Shown here piece by piece: positions 40,693-48,458 of a DNA stretch of 64,000 bases (position 1 is the first letter of the stretch; each line of letters starts with the position of its first letter). Origin of the DNA: Oscillospiraceae bacterium (GTDB lineage: Bacteria; Bacillota; Clostridia; Oscillospirales; Ruminococcaceae); NCBI GenBank assembly GCA_017435045.1, contig JAFSFT010000063.1:1-64000 (forward strand). Reading direction: 5' to 3'. The position numbers and the translations under genes are program-made. Under the pieces are notes generated by a model. It saw only the letters and a list, made by a program, of their open reading frames with translations. It did no database searches and was not told the origin of the DNA.

Positions 40693-41694
40693 ATGTTAGT
40701 ATTGGGTATCGAATCCAGCTGTGACGAAACAGCGGCTTCCATCGTAAAGGATGGCAGAGAAATAATTTCCAATATTGTATATTCACAGGCAGAAGAACAC
40801 GGCCTTTACGGCGGCGTTGTGCCTGAAATTGCTTCCCGCAGACATATTGATGCGGTAAGCGAGGTGGTGCAGAAATGCTTTGACGAAGCAAACTGCACAG
40901 TAAATGATATCGACGCAATTGCCTGCACCTTTGCACCGGGTCTTATCGGTGCACTGCTGGTTGGCGTAAACTTTGCAAAGGGACTTTCCTTTGCAAGCGG
41001 CAAGCCAATTGTGCCAACCCATCATATCCGCGGCCATATCGCTGCACTTTATCTTACACACAAGGACCTTAAACCGCCGTTTATCTGCCTTGTTGCATCG
41101 GGCGGTCACAGCCATATTGTTGCAGTGGAGGACTACACAAAATTCCGCATAATAGGCAGAACCATCGACGACGCAGCAGGGGAAGCCTTTGACAAGGTAA
41201 GCCGTACTCTCGGCCTTGGCTACCCGGGCGGCCCTGCGGTTTCAAAAGCTGCCCTCAGCGGCGACAAGACAAAATACAAGCTGCCTACACCTCACACGGA
41301 GAATAAGTACGACGTAAGCTTCTCCGGCCTTAAAACAGCGGTTATAAACATATTCAACATAAACAATATGAAAGGCGAAGAGACTGATATCAACAGCCTT
41401 GCAGCCAGCTTTGAGGAAAAAATAAGCCAGATTCTCTCCGACAACCTTGTAAATGCGGCAGAGGAATTTGGTTTTGACACACTTGCAATTGCAGGCGGTG
41501 TTGCGGCAAACAGACGTCTGCGTCAGCTTATTGAGGAAAAGGCAAAGGGCAAGCGTTTTGTATGTCCTGACATTTCTCTCTGCGGAGACAATGGTGCAAT
41601 GATTGCTGCACAGGGTTATTATGAATATCTGGACGGAAATATCGGGGATGTAAATCTTAACGGTATGGCAAACCTCAATATAGATTACAGATAA
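40693..41694 (+). CDS. tsaD: tRNA N6-threonylcarbamoyladenosine synthase catalytic subunit TsaD
   Basis: 333 residues with AGAGGAAAA upstream of ATG 40693. Transfers threonylcarbamoyl to A37 of ANN-decoding tRNAs with TsaB and TsaE. Motifs: GIESSCDETAASIV, GGVVPEIASRRH, the metal His pair in HHIRGHIAALYL, VASGGHSHIV, GEAFDKVSRTLGLGYPGGP, AGGVAANRRLR and CGDNGAMIA. tsaB and tsaE lie about 21 kb downstream on the other strand. Confidence 0.97.
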   Translation: MLVLGIESSCDETAASIVKDGREIISNIVYSQAEEHGLYGGVVPEIASRRHIDAVSEVVQKCFDEANCTVNDIDAIACTFAPGLIGALLVGVNFAKGLSFASGKPIVPTHHIRGHIAALYLTHKDLKPPFICLVASGGHSHIVAVEDYTKFRIIGRTIDDAAGEAFDKVSRTLGLGYPGGPAVSKAALSGDKTKYKLPTPHTENKYDVSFSGLKTAVINIFNINNMKGEETDINSLAASFEEKISQILSDNLVNAAEEFGFDTLAIAGGVAANRRLRQLIEEKAKGKRFVCPDISLCGDNGAMIAAQGYYEYLDGNIGDVNLNGMANLNIDYR

Positions 41695-41699
41695 AAACC

Positions 41700-41728
41700 T
41701 TGACAACATAACGGAAAAGTTATAAATT
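41700..41728 (+). promoter_or_regulatory. Promoter of acpP
   Basis: TTGACA (41700-41705) followed by an A/T-rich -10 region: TATAAA at 41721 (15-base spacer) or TAAATT at 41723 (17). Confidence 0.55.
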
Positions 41729-41792
41729 ATATTGTGTATATATAAATATAAAAAAAGGCGGTTCACTGCCTGGAAATATAAGGAGAACTATT

Positions 41793-42020
41793 ATGGTTTT
41801 TGAAAAACTCAGAGAAATCATCTGCGAACAGTTACAGGTTACAGAAGAAGAAGTGACAATGGAATCCAACCTCAGAGACGATTTTGATGCTGACAGCCTC
41901 GATTTCGTTGATATTGTTATGTCTATTGAAGACGAATTTAGCGTGGAAGTTCCCGATGAAGCAATCGACGACATCAAATCTGTGGGCGACCTTGTTAAAT
42001 TTATTGAAGAAAATATGTAA
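41793..42020 (+). CDS. acpP: Acyl carrier protein
   Basis: 75 acidic residues with AAGGAGAAC before ATG 41793. The phosphopantetheine site is Ser35 in DADSLDFVD (usual form DSLDTVE; here Phe and Asp follow). The remainder has the four-helix ACP pattern, ending FIEENM. No fatty-acid or polyketide genes adjoin it, so this may be the housekeeping ACP or a specialised copy; the DFVD ending of the motif is slightly unusual for the housekeeping form. Confidence 0.92.
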   Translation: MVFEKLREIICEQLQVTEEEVTMESNLRDDFDADSLDFVDIVMSIEDEFSVEVPDEAIDDIKSVGDLVKFIEENM

Positions 42021-42036
42021 TAAATATTAAAAAATC

Positions 42037-42075
42037 AAGGCCCCTTATTAAAAACTATAAGGGGCTTCTGTTTTG
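42037..42075 (+). terminator. Terminator after acpP
   Basis: AAGgCCCCTTAT / ATAAGGGGcTT with an 8-base loop, then CTGTTTTG; it ends 16 bases before proS starts, so proS may be partly read through. Confidence 0.7.
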
Positions 42076-42090
42076 AAAGAGGATAGAAAA

Positions 42091-43530
42091 ATGGCAAAGA
42101 ATGAAAAATTAGTTAAAAGTATCACAAGCCGTGACGAAGATTTCGCACAGTGGTATACTGACATCTGCATTAAAGCAGAACTGGTAGACTATTCCACAGC
42201 AAAAGGCTTTGTATATGTTCGTCCATACGGCTACGCAATCTGGGAAAATATCCAGAAATGCCTTGACAGACGTTTCAAGGAAACAGACCACGTAAATATG
42301 GCTCTGCCGCTCCTTATTCCTGAAAGCCTTCTCCAGAAGGAAAAAGACCACGTTAACGGCTTTGCACCGGAAGTTGCATGGGTAACTTACGGCGGTAAAG
42401 AAAAACTTGAAGAACGTATGTGCGTACGTCCAACTTCCGAAGTTCTGTTCTGCGAACACTGGAAAAACGTTCTCCAGTCTTACCGTCAGCTTCCGTTCCT
42501 CTACAACCAGTGGGGCAGCGTTGTAAGATGGGAAAAAACAACACGTCCGTTCCTCCGCAGCCGCGAATTCTGGTGGCAGGAAGGTCACACACTGCACGAA
42601 ACAGCAGAAGATGCACAGAGAGAAACTCTCCAGCAGCTTGATACATACGCTTCTTTCCTTGAAGAAGAAGCTATGATTCCTGTTATCAAGGGCAGAAAAA
42701 CAGACAGCGAAAAATTTGCAGGTGCAGAAGCAACATATACAGTTGAAGCTATGATGCACGACGGCAAGGCTCTCCAGAGCGGTACAAGCCACTACTTCGG
42801 TGATGGCTTTGCACGCGCATTTGATATCACATTTGCAGACAGAAACAACGGCCGTTCCTTCCCACACCAGACTTCCTGGGGTATGTCCACACGTATCATC
42901 GGTGCTATCATCATGACACACGGTGATGACGAAGGTCTTGTTCTTCCACCAGCACTTGCACCATTCCAGCTTGTTATCATCCCAATTGCACAGCACAAGG
43001 AAGGCGTTCTTGACAAAGCTAACGAACTTAAAGACCGTCTCAAATCCCTCTACCGTGTAAAACTGGACGATACAGACAACCAGCCAGGCTGGAAATTCAG
43101 TGAATACGAAATGAAAGGCGTGCCAATCCGCATTGAAATCGGTCCAAAGGATATCGAAAAGGACCAGTGTGTTCTTGTACGCCGTGACACACGCGAAAAA
43201 ATCTTTGTATCCCTCGACAATCTCGAAGCAGAACTTGAAAGAGTATTCAATGAATACGCAGATGCTCTTTATGCACGCGCTAAAGAAAATCTCGTAACAA
43301 GAACAGTTGAACTTGAAAAACTTGACGAAATCATTGAACAGGCTGACAAAAACGACGGTTTTATCAAATCTCACTGGTGCGGCAGCACAGAATGTGAAGA
43401 AGCAATGAAAGAAAAAGCAGGTCTTTCCTCCAGATGTATGCCATTTGGCGAACAGGGTGTTAAAAAAGGTGTTTGCCCAATCTGCGGCAAAGAAACCGAC
43501 ACAATTGTTGTTTGGGGCAAAGCTTACTAA
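42091..43530 (+). CDS. proS: Proline--tRNA ligase (short, archaeal/eukaryote-type)
   Basis: 479 residues from ATG 42091 (AGAGGATAG upstream). Class II synthetase without the INS editing domain of the long bacterial type. Motif 2 region RWEKTTRPFLRSREFWWQEGHTLHE, the QTSWGMSTRIIGAIIMTHGDDEGL motif 3 area, an anticodon-binding domain (LAPFQLVIIPI) and a C-terminal zinc-binding extension (WCGSTECEEAM, CPICGKE) ending in Tyr. This form is common in Clostridia and Mollicutes. Strong codon bias; monocistronic with a terminator. Confidence 0.96.
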   Translation: MAKNEKLVKSITSRDEDFAQWYTDICIKAELVDYSTAKGFVYVRPYGYAIWENIQKCLDRRFKETDHVNMALPLLIPESLLQKEKDHVNGFAPEVAWVTYGGKEKLEERMCVRPTSEVLFCEHWKNVLQSYRQLPFLYNQWGSVVRWEKTTRPFLRSREFWWQEGHTLHETAEDAQRETLQQLDTYASFLEEEAMIPVIKGRKTDSEKFAGAEATYTVEAMMHDGKALQSGTSHYFGDGFARAFDITFADRNNGRSFPHQTSWGMSTRIIGAIIMTHGDDEGLVLPPALAPFQLVIIPIAQHKEGVLDKANELKDRLKSLYRVKLDDTDNQPGWKFSEYEMKGVPIRIEIGPKDIEKDQCVLVRRDTREKIFVSLDNLEAELERVFNEYADALYARAKENLVTRTVELEKLDEIIEQADKNDGFIKSHWCGSTECEEAMKEKAGLSSRCMPFGEQGVKKGVCPICGKETDTIVVWGKAY

Positions 43531-43563
43531 TTGCAGCTTTTTATCTGACATAACAGAATTTTT

Positions 43564-43600
43564 AAAGGAGCAGATCGCAGGATTTGCTCCTTTTAATTTT
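43564..43600 (+). terminator. Terminator of proS
   Basis: AAAGGAGCA / TGCTCCTTT around a 12-base loop, followed by TTTTAATTTT. Confidence 0.75.
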
Positions 43601-43671
43601 GCGGTGTTGTAATCATTAAGATGAATTTAATGCAAAACAACATATATTTAATGTTAAACGATAAAAATATG

Positions 43672-43700
43672 TTGACACACATTAAAATATGTGTTATTGT
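43672..43700 (+). promoter_or_regulatory. Promoter of the DUF2975-XRE pair with operator in the spacer
   Basis: TTGACA (43672-43677), 17 bases, extended -10 TGtTATTGT (43692-43700). ACACAT-taaaat-ATGTGT (43677-43694) fills the spacer exactly, a position where a bound repressor would block polymerase. Confidence 0.7.
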
Positions 43701-43730
43701 TTAATCATAAAACACAGGGAGGGTACGGCT

Positions 43731-44285
43731 ATGAAAGGTATCAATAAGGTTGCTTGTATCGTTGTAAAAATACTGGAGGTTTTCCACTGGGTTGCGGTTG
43801 GTCTTATGCTTGCGGCAACAGTCTGCTCGCAGGTGGCACCACAGCACATTGACAAATTTGTGGGCATAGACGCAAAGGAATGCTGCGGTGCAGAGCTTGC
43901 GGTTTACGGCTTTGAAATTCAGGCTGCTGTTACAGACGGTGCAGTTGATATGAAAACTTTCTGCGTATTCGGCATAGGTGCGGTTATTATCCTTGCCCTT
44001 ATGGTTATGGTGTTCCGCAATATGTATCTGATATTCAAAAAATCCGAAACAGAAACTCCGTTCAATAAAGACAATATCAGAATGCTCAGGGAAATAGGCA
44101 TTTTCTCCATAGCAGTGCCTGTTGTGGGACTTGTAATGAGTGTCGTTGCACGCATTGCTATAGGCACAGCAGCAGAAATAAGCGTAAGCCAGAGCGGCGT
44201 GTTTATGGGCATTATAGTTCTGGGTCTTACACAGTACTTTATCTACGGTTCCAGGCTGGAAAAAGATGTTGACGGTCTGGTGTAA
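43731..44285 (+). CDS. DUF2975-family membrane protein
   Basis: 184 residues from ATG 43731 (GGGAGGG upstream). Four hydrophobic segments: about residues 10-32, 75-97, 120-145 and 152-172. The family mark lies between helices 2 and 3: TPFNKDNIRMLREIGIFSIAVPVVGL. The function of DUF2975 is unknown; the genes are almost always followed by a tiny XRE regulator of the YozG type, as here (10-base gap). Confidence 0.87.
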   Translation: MKGINKVACIVVKILEVFHWVAVGLMLAATVCSQVAPQHIDKFVGIDAKECCGAELAVYGFEIQAAVTDGAVDMKTFCVFGIGAVIILALMVMVFRNMYLIFKKSETETPFNKDNIRMLREIGIFSIAVPVVGLVMSVVARIAIGTAAEISVSQSGVFMGIIVLGLTQYFIYGSRLEKDVDGLV

Positions 44286-44295
44286 GAGGTGAAGA

Positions 44296-44511
44296 ATGGG
44301 TAAAATAGTTCTCAGACTGGACAGAATGATGGTGGAACGGAAAATATCCCTTAACGAACTGTCGGAACGCGTGGGCATATCAAATGTAAATATGTCCAAG
44401 ATAAAGAACAACAAGGTTACCGCCATACGCTTTTCAACACTTGCAGCAATATGCGAGGTGCTGCAGTGCAAGGCAGGGGATATTCTGGAATATCAGAAAG
44501 ATGAAGAATAA
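44296..44511 (+). CDS. YozG-type XRE helix-turn-helix regulator
   Basis: 71 residues, GTGAAG-type ribosome region (AAGAGGTG) before ATG 44296. A single HTH domain: MVERKISLNELSERVGISNVNMSKIKNNKVTAIRFSTLAAICEVLQCKAGDILEY. The short form that accompanies DUF2975 proteins. It likely represses its own operon through the ACACAT/ATGTGT palindrome in the promoter. Confidence 0.92.
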   Translation: MGKIVLRLDRMMVERKISLNELSERVGISNVNMSKIKNNKVTAIRFSTLAAICEVLQCKAGDILEYQKDEE

Positions 44512-44544
44512 TTTTTTAAAACGTTGCATGCTGCAATGTAAATC

Positions 44545-44578
44545 AGCCACCGTGCATTTTCTGTGCGGTGGCTTTTTG
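44545..44578 (+). terminator. Terminator of the DUF2975-XRE operon
   Basis: AGCCACCG / CGGTGGCT stem with a partly paired loop, then TTTTTG. Confidence 0.75.
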
Positions 44579-44623
44579 TATAATGCTGTTTTTGAACACA
44601 GAATAAGAATATTGCTTCATTTC

Positions 44624-44652
44624 TTGAATTAAAAAGCTATATATAGTAAAAT
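44624..44652 (+). promoter_or_regulatory. Promoter of the SDR gene
   Basis: TTGAAT (44624-44629), 17 bases, TAAAAT (44647-44652). Confidence 0.5.
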
Positions 44653-44685
44653 AATCCCATAAATATAAGGATAGGATTTTGCACT

Positions 44686-45402
44686 ATGAAAACAGCCCTT
44701 GTTACAGGTGCCAGCAAAGGCATCGGCAGACAGATTGCCATAACCCTTGCCGAAAACGGATATACAGTTATCGGCACATACAATTCCACAAGTGACGGAC
44801 TTGATATTATTTCAAAGCTTCACGGCATAATTTATACAAAATGTGACGTGTCGGATTATGCAGAGGTTGCAGCTCTGTTTGCACATATAAAGGACAGCTT
44901 TAAAACCCTTGATGCTGTTGTAAACTGTGCAGGTGTGTCCTGGGTAGGGCTGCTGCAGGATATGAAAGAGCAGGATATAACAAAGCTTGTAAATGTAAAC
45001 CTTAACGGCACAATTTATGTCTGTCAGCAGGCGGCGGATATTATGGTAAAACAGCACGCAGGCAGTATCGTTAACATATCCTCCATATGGGGCAATAACG
45101 GTGCCAGCTGCGAGGCAGTATATTCCGCAACCAAAGGCGGTATAAATGCCTTTACCAAAGCATTGGCGCAGGAGCTTGCACCAAGCGGAATCCGTGTAAA
45201 TGCGGTATGCCCGGGTGTTATAAAAACCGATATGCTTAACTGTTTTACAGAAGAAGATTTGCAATCTCTTGCGGATGAAACACCTCTTGGCCGCATTGGC
45301 ACAGTGCAGAATGTGGCAGATACAGTGGAGTTTCTGCTGGGAGACAAAGCCTCCTTTATCACAGGGCAGACAGTCACTGTGGACGGTGGATTTTCTATGT
45401 AA
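44686..45402 (+). CDS. Short-chain dehydrogenase/reductase (FabG-like)
   Basis: 238 residues. Classical SDR: NAD(P)-binding TGASKGIGRQIA, the NCAG motif (VNCAGVSW), catalytic Ser in SIVNISSIWG, and the Tyr-x-x-x-Lys in YSATKGG, ending VDGGFSM. The sequence is close to 3-oxoacyl-ACP reductases, but without fab neighbours the substrate stays open; many Firmicutes carry such an extra FabG-like gene. Monocistronic with a terminator. Confidence 0.9.
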   Translation: MKTALVTGASKGIGRQIAITLAENGYTVIGTYNSTSDGLDIISKLHGIIYTKCDVSDYAEVAALFAHIKDSFKTLDAVVNCAGVSWVGLLQDMKEQDITKLVNVNLNGTIYVCQQAADIMVKQHAGSIVNISSIWGNNGASCEAVYSATKGGINAFTKALAQELAPSGIRVNAVCPGVIKTDMLNCFTEEDLQSLADETPLGRIGTVQNVADTVEFLLGDKASFITGQTVTVDGGFSM

Positions 45403-45427
45403 TGTCTGGAAAAATATAACTGAAATA

Positions 45428-45459
45428 AAAAGGCAGAAACTTCGGTTTCCGCCTTTTGT
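45428..45459. terminator. Terminator between the SDR and ClC genes
   Basis: AAAAGGCaGAAAC / GTTTCcGCCTTTT with a 4-base loop. Confidence 0.85.
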
Positions 45460-45560
45460 GTCTATTAAGATAATACTGCAAGCTGATATATATAGCCTGA
45501 CAGCTGATTTTCGAGAGAAGGGTTTTACAACATAATTTTATGTATTGATAATACCTTTTT

Positions 45561-46817
45561 TTATTCCGCATCCATGTTGATATATTCTGCTCTGGTTTTG
45601 GAATATACAAATTTCTGTGCACTGTAAAGGCTGAAATAGCCCGACAGCACATAGCAGAAAGCAATAACAATAGCCATAGGGATTATGTTCTGGCTGCCGA
45701 AAACTTCTATGCCGAGAATAAGGCTTGTTACAGGCGAGTTGATTACGCAGCAGAACAACCCCACAACGCCAAGTGCTGCACCAAGGTGCGGGTCGATGGC
45801 AAGGAAGGTACATACTGTAAAGCCAAGGGTTGCACCGATAAAGAAGGTAGGCACAATTTCGCCGCCTTTGAAGCCGCAGCCGATGGTAATTGCGGTAAAG
45901 ATGATTTTCAGCACAAAGTCATAAGGTGCAACGGTGCTGCCGTAGATGCACTTGTCCACGGCATCCATGCCTGCACCAAGATATTCTGTGCCGAATAAAA
46001 GTACAAGCACCATAAGAATAACCGAGCCTGCAATAACCCTGATGTACGGATTGTGGAAATGTTTGTGGAACAGGTGGTGACCTGTGTGCATGGACAGTAC
46101 AAAGAAGATGGAAACCACTGCAATGCAGAAAGCCAGTGCCAGCAGGCGTGCAAAGTTTGAAGGTGTCATTATCATAACACGGCCCACAACATAGTATACG
46201 CTGTGGCAGCCGAAAAGCTGTGCCGTAAAAAATGCCACAAGGCTTGAGCAAAGGCAGGGCACAAGGGCGGCATAATAGAATACACCTACACTTACTACCT
46301 CCATAGAGAAAAGTGTTGCGGTAAGGGGAGTGCCAAACAAAGCGGAGAAAACCGCTGACATACCGCACATTACAAATACCGACATTTCTCTGTCGTCCAC
46401 CTTGAAAAGCCTGCCTATGGTGGTGGCTATAGAGCCGCCAATCTGCAGTGCGGCACCCTCACGTCCGCTGGAACCGCCCACAAGGTGGGTAATAACAGTT
46501 GCAATAAATATGGCAGGTGCAAGTATGCGCGGCACCTTTTCCTGCTGACGCACCGACTGTATTATTGTGTTGGTGCCCGGCTCGTGCTGCAGACCTGCAA
46601 GGCGGTAGAGAAATACTATCATCAGACCGCCCAGCGGCATAAGCCATACCAGAAAGCCATTGTGAATTCTGATTTCGGTTACATAGTCGATGGAATGGTG
46701 AAAAGCAGCACCTACAAGACCGCATATGCTGCCGAGCAGCAGCGAAATGGCAATCCATTTTGCACCGTAACGTATATTGTGATCAAGCTCTTTTACTATA
46801 TTTTTACCTGTGTTCAT
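45561..46817 (-). CDS. ClC-family chloride/fluoride transporter
   Basis: 418 residues with AGGAAG before ATG 46817; 10 or more hydrophobic segments. ClC marks: GGSSGREGAALQIGG (the gating Glu is present), FGTPLTATLFSMEV and GGEIVPTFFIGATLG. The first selectivity loop reads PGTNTIIQ and not GSGIP, and the run VPRILAPAIFIATVITHLVGGSSGREG is more like the CLC-F fluoride/proton antiporters than E. coli ClcA. No fluoride (crcB) riboswitch is recognisable in the 180-base upstream region, so the ion is undecided. Confidence 0.88.
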   Translation of the reverse strand: MNTGKNIVKELDHNIRYGAKWIAISLLLGSICGLVGAAFHHSIDYVTEIRIHNGFLVWLMPLGGLMIVFLYRLAGLQHEPGTNTIIQSVRQQEKVPRILAPAIFIATVITHLVGGSSGREGAALQIGGSIATTIGRLFKVDDREMSVFVMCGMSAVFSALFGTPLTATLFSMEVVSVGVFYYAALVPCLCSSLVAFFTAQLFGCHSVYYVVGRVMIMTPSNFARLLALAFCIAVVSIFFVLSMHTGHHLFHKHFHNPYIRVIAGSVILMVLVLLFGTEYLGAGMDAVDKCIYGSTVAPYDFVLKIIFTAITIGCGFKGGEIVPTFFIGATLGFTVCTFLAIDPHLGAALGVVGLFCCVINSPVTSLILGIEVFGSQNIIPMAIVIAFCYVLSGYFSLYSAQKFVYSKTRAEYINMDAE

Positions 46818-46888
46818 TTTATCTTCCTGATTGATAATTGGTGTATGCTATGAGGAAAAGCAATATTTCCACATTTTAATTAAAAAAC

Positions 46889-46915
46889 AAAAAGCCCTGA
46901 AAATCAAGGCTTTTT
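46889..46915 (-). terminator. Terminator of the deacetylase operon
   Basis: Read leftward, AAAAAGCC-n11-GGCTTTTT followed by GTTTTTTAATT; 80 bases after the stop of the deacetylase gene. Confidence 0.75.
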
Positions 46916-46995
46916 GTATATATTGATGTGGTTTTTATAATGGATATTATCGGCAGCATTAACAATCATAGCAGTAAAGCATATATGGGATATCT

Positions 46996-47964
46996 TTACA
47001 TAACGCCGATTTCATAACCCTGTTCCTTTGCGGCTTTTATAAGTCCGTCAAGTATTTTGCTGTTTGTTTCCATAGGGTGAAGCAGATACACAGCACCAGG
47101 GTGCAGGCGGTCGGTTGTTTTCTGCAGTGCTTTTGTTACATCGGGCTGGTTTGCATTGTCCCAGTCGTTGTATGCAAATGACCAGAAAACACTGTGGTGT
47201 CCGTTTTCTGCTGCAATGGCAAGTGTTTTTTCGCTGAATGTACCTGCAGGAAAGCGGAACAGATAGGTTTCGTAGCCGTATTTTTCCTTTACAATATCGT
47301 GTACAGCGGTTATTTCTTTTGCAGCTTCATCTGCAGAAAGCTGTGTCATATCAGGGTGGGTGTTGCTGTGGTTGCCAACTGTGTGTCCCTCGGAAATAAT
47401 GCGTTTTATAATTTCGTCCTGATTTTTGGCATAGCTGCCCGTTACAAAAAATGTAGCCTTTACATCGTTTTCTTTCAGTACATCAAGAATGTCGTTGGTA
47501 TATCCCGATTCATACCCAAGGTCAAAGGTCAGATAAATTCTCTGGTCATCATGGAGAAAAACCGCACCCAGCTTTCCGTATTTATCCTGCAGAGAAACGC
47601 AGGCTGCGGGCTGATTGTCATCGTTGAAGTTTACACCCGGTCCCCAGGTTACAGCTTCGCTGCTCAGTGCAGCGGTATTGCTTAAATCAACATCGCCAAG
47701 CACAATTTTAATTGGGGTTTCGGTGTCTTCGTCATCAGACTGGCTGCCGTCTGCCACCGGAGCACCTGTCTGCATATCCTCGCTTTCTGTCACAAGAGGA
47801 AGGTCGGCGGCATTTGTGCTGTCAGAGATGTTGTCAGAAGAAAAATCCTCTGTGACAGAACTGCTGTCAGCAGGGGAGCTGATTGACTGCACAACGGTAA
47901 AAATGCCCGCGGCAATCATACTTATGCTTATCAGCGCAATCAATACAAGACGTACAGCTTTCAT
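46996..47964 (-). CDS. Polysaccharide deacetylase, PdaA-type
   Basis: 322 residues. An N-terminal membrane helix (LVLIALISISMIAAGIFTV) and an Asp/Ser-rich linker of about 70 residues precede a NodB-type domain from about residue 140: catalytic TFDLGYESGYT, metal site HSNTHPDMT, RFPAGTFSEKTL and LLHPMETN. PdaA enzymes act on the outside of the membrane, making muramic delta-lactam of spore cortex or N-deacetylating muramic acid. It starts 3 bases after the NusG-II gene, whose end contains its ribosome site (AAGGAAAC). Confidence 0.9.
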   Translation of the reverse strand: MKAVRLVLIALISISMIAAGIFTVVQSISSPADSSSVTEDFSSDNISDSTNAADLPLVTESEDMQTGAPVADGSQSDDEDTETPIKIVLGDVDLSNTAALSSEAVTWGPGVNFNDDNQPAACVSLQDKYGKLGAVFLHDDQRIYLTFDLGYESGYTNDILDVLKENDVKATFFVTGSYAKNQDEIIKRIISEGHTVGNHSNTHPDMTQLSADEAAKEITAVHDIVKEKYGYETYLFRFPAGTFSEKTLAIAAENGHHSVFWSFAYNDWDNANQPDVTKALQKTTDRLHPGAVYLLHPMETNSKILDGLIKAAKEQGYEIGVM

Positions 47965-47967
47965 ATC

Positions 47968-48318
47968 TTAGTTTCCTTCGCTTATTACCACAATAACCCC
48001 CGCAGGCAGGCAGGAGGCACTTTCTCCGTCATAGCTTATTTTGCCAAAGCCCTCGCACAGATGGTCAGGGCACTGGCTGTCTGTAAACCATATTTCGCCG
48101 TTTTCCACCACAAGTGTTACAGGCAGGTTTGTCTGAATATGGTGTGTTTCGTTTACGGAAAGGTCAATTTCCATCCTTTCCTGCCTGCCCTCAAAGTTTA
48201 TATCTACAAGGGCTTTGCTGCCTTCTGTTTTGTTGGCGTTCATAATCAGCATGCCTGCCACACCTGCAACAAGCACAACTGCTATAAGAAGCGTATTTAT
48301 ATTCAAGAATTTTTTCAT
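47968..48318 (-). CDS. NusG domain II-like extracytoplasmic protein
   Basis: 116 residues with AAAGGAAA before ATG 48318. One N-terminal membrane helix (LLIAVVLVAGVAGMLIM) and an external beta-rich domain of about 85 residues. The segment VVENGEIWFTDSQCPDHLCEGFGKISYDGESASCLPAGVIVVI is diagnostic of the NusG-II-like family, with three conserved Cys. Function unknown; in Clostridia these genes often lie beside membrane redox or FMN-transfer genes, here instead beside a deacetylase. First gene of the pair. Confidence 0.87.
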   Translation of the reverse strand: MKKFLNINTLLIAVVLVAGVAGMLIMNANKTEGSKALVDINFEGRQERMEIDLSVNETHHIQTNLPVTLVVENGEIWFTDSQCPDHLCEGFGKISYDGESASCLPAGVIVVISEGN

Positions 48319-48387
48319 ATATATTTCCTTTCGGTTTTTGTAGGAATAATGATATCATATCTTATTATATAATACAAATGTTTTATG

Positions 48388-48416
48388 TTGTAATTATGAC
48401 AAATTTTATGTATACT
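48388..48416 (+). promoter_or_regulatory. Promoter of the dipeptidase gene
   Basis: TTGTAA (48388-48393), 17 bases, TATACT (48411-48416). Confidence 0.55.
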
Positions 48417-48458
48417 AAATAATAGCAAATATGATTTTCTGACAAAGGAGTATTGTAT

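Noticed and set aside
42037..42090. T-box upstream of proS
   Set aside because: The spacer is under 60 bases and holds only the acpP terminator; hisS likewise has just 26 bases upstream.
46818..46995. Fluoride (crcB) riboswitch before the ClC gene
   Set aside because: The conserved core and pseudoknot elements were not found in the upstream sequence.
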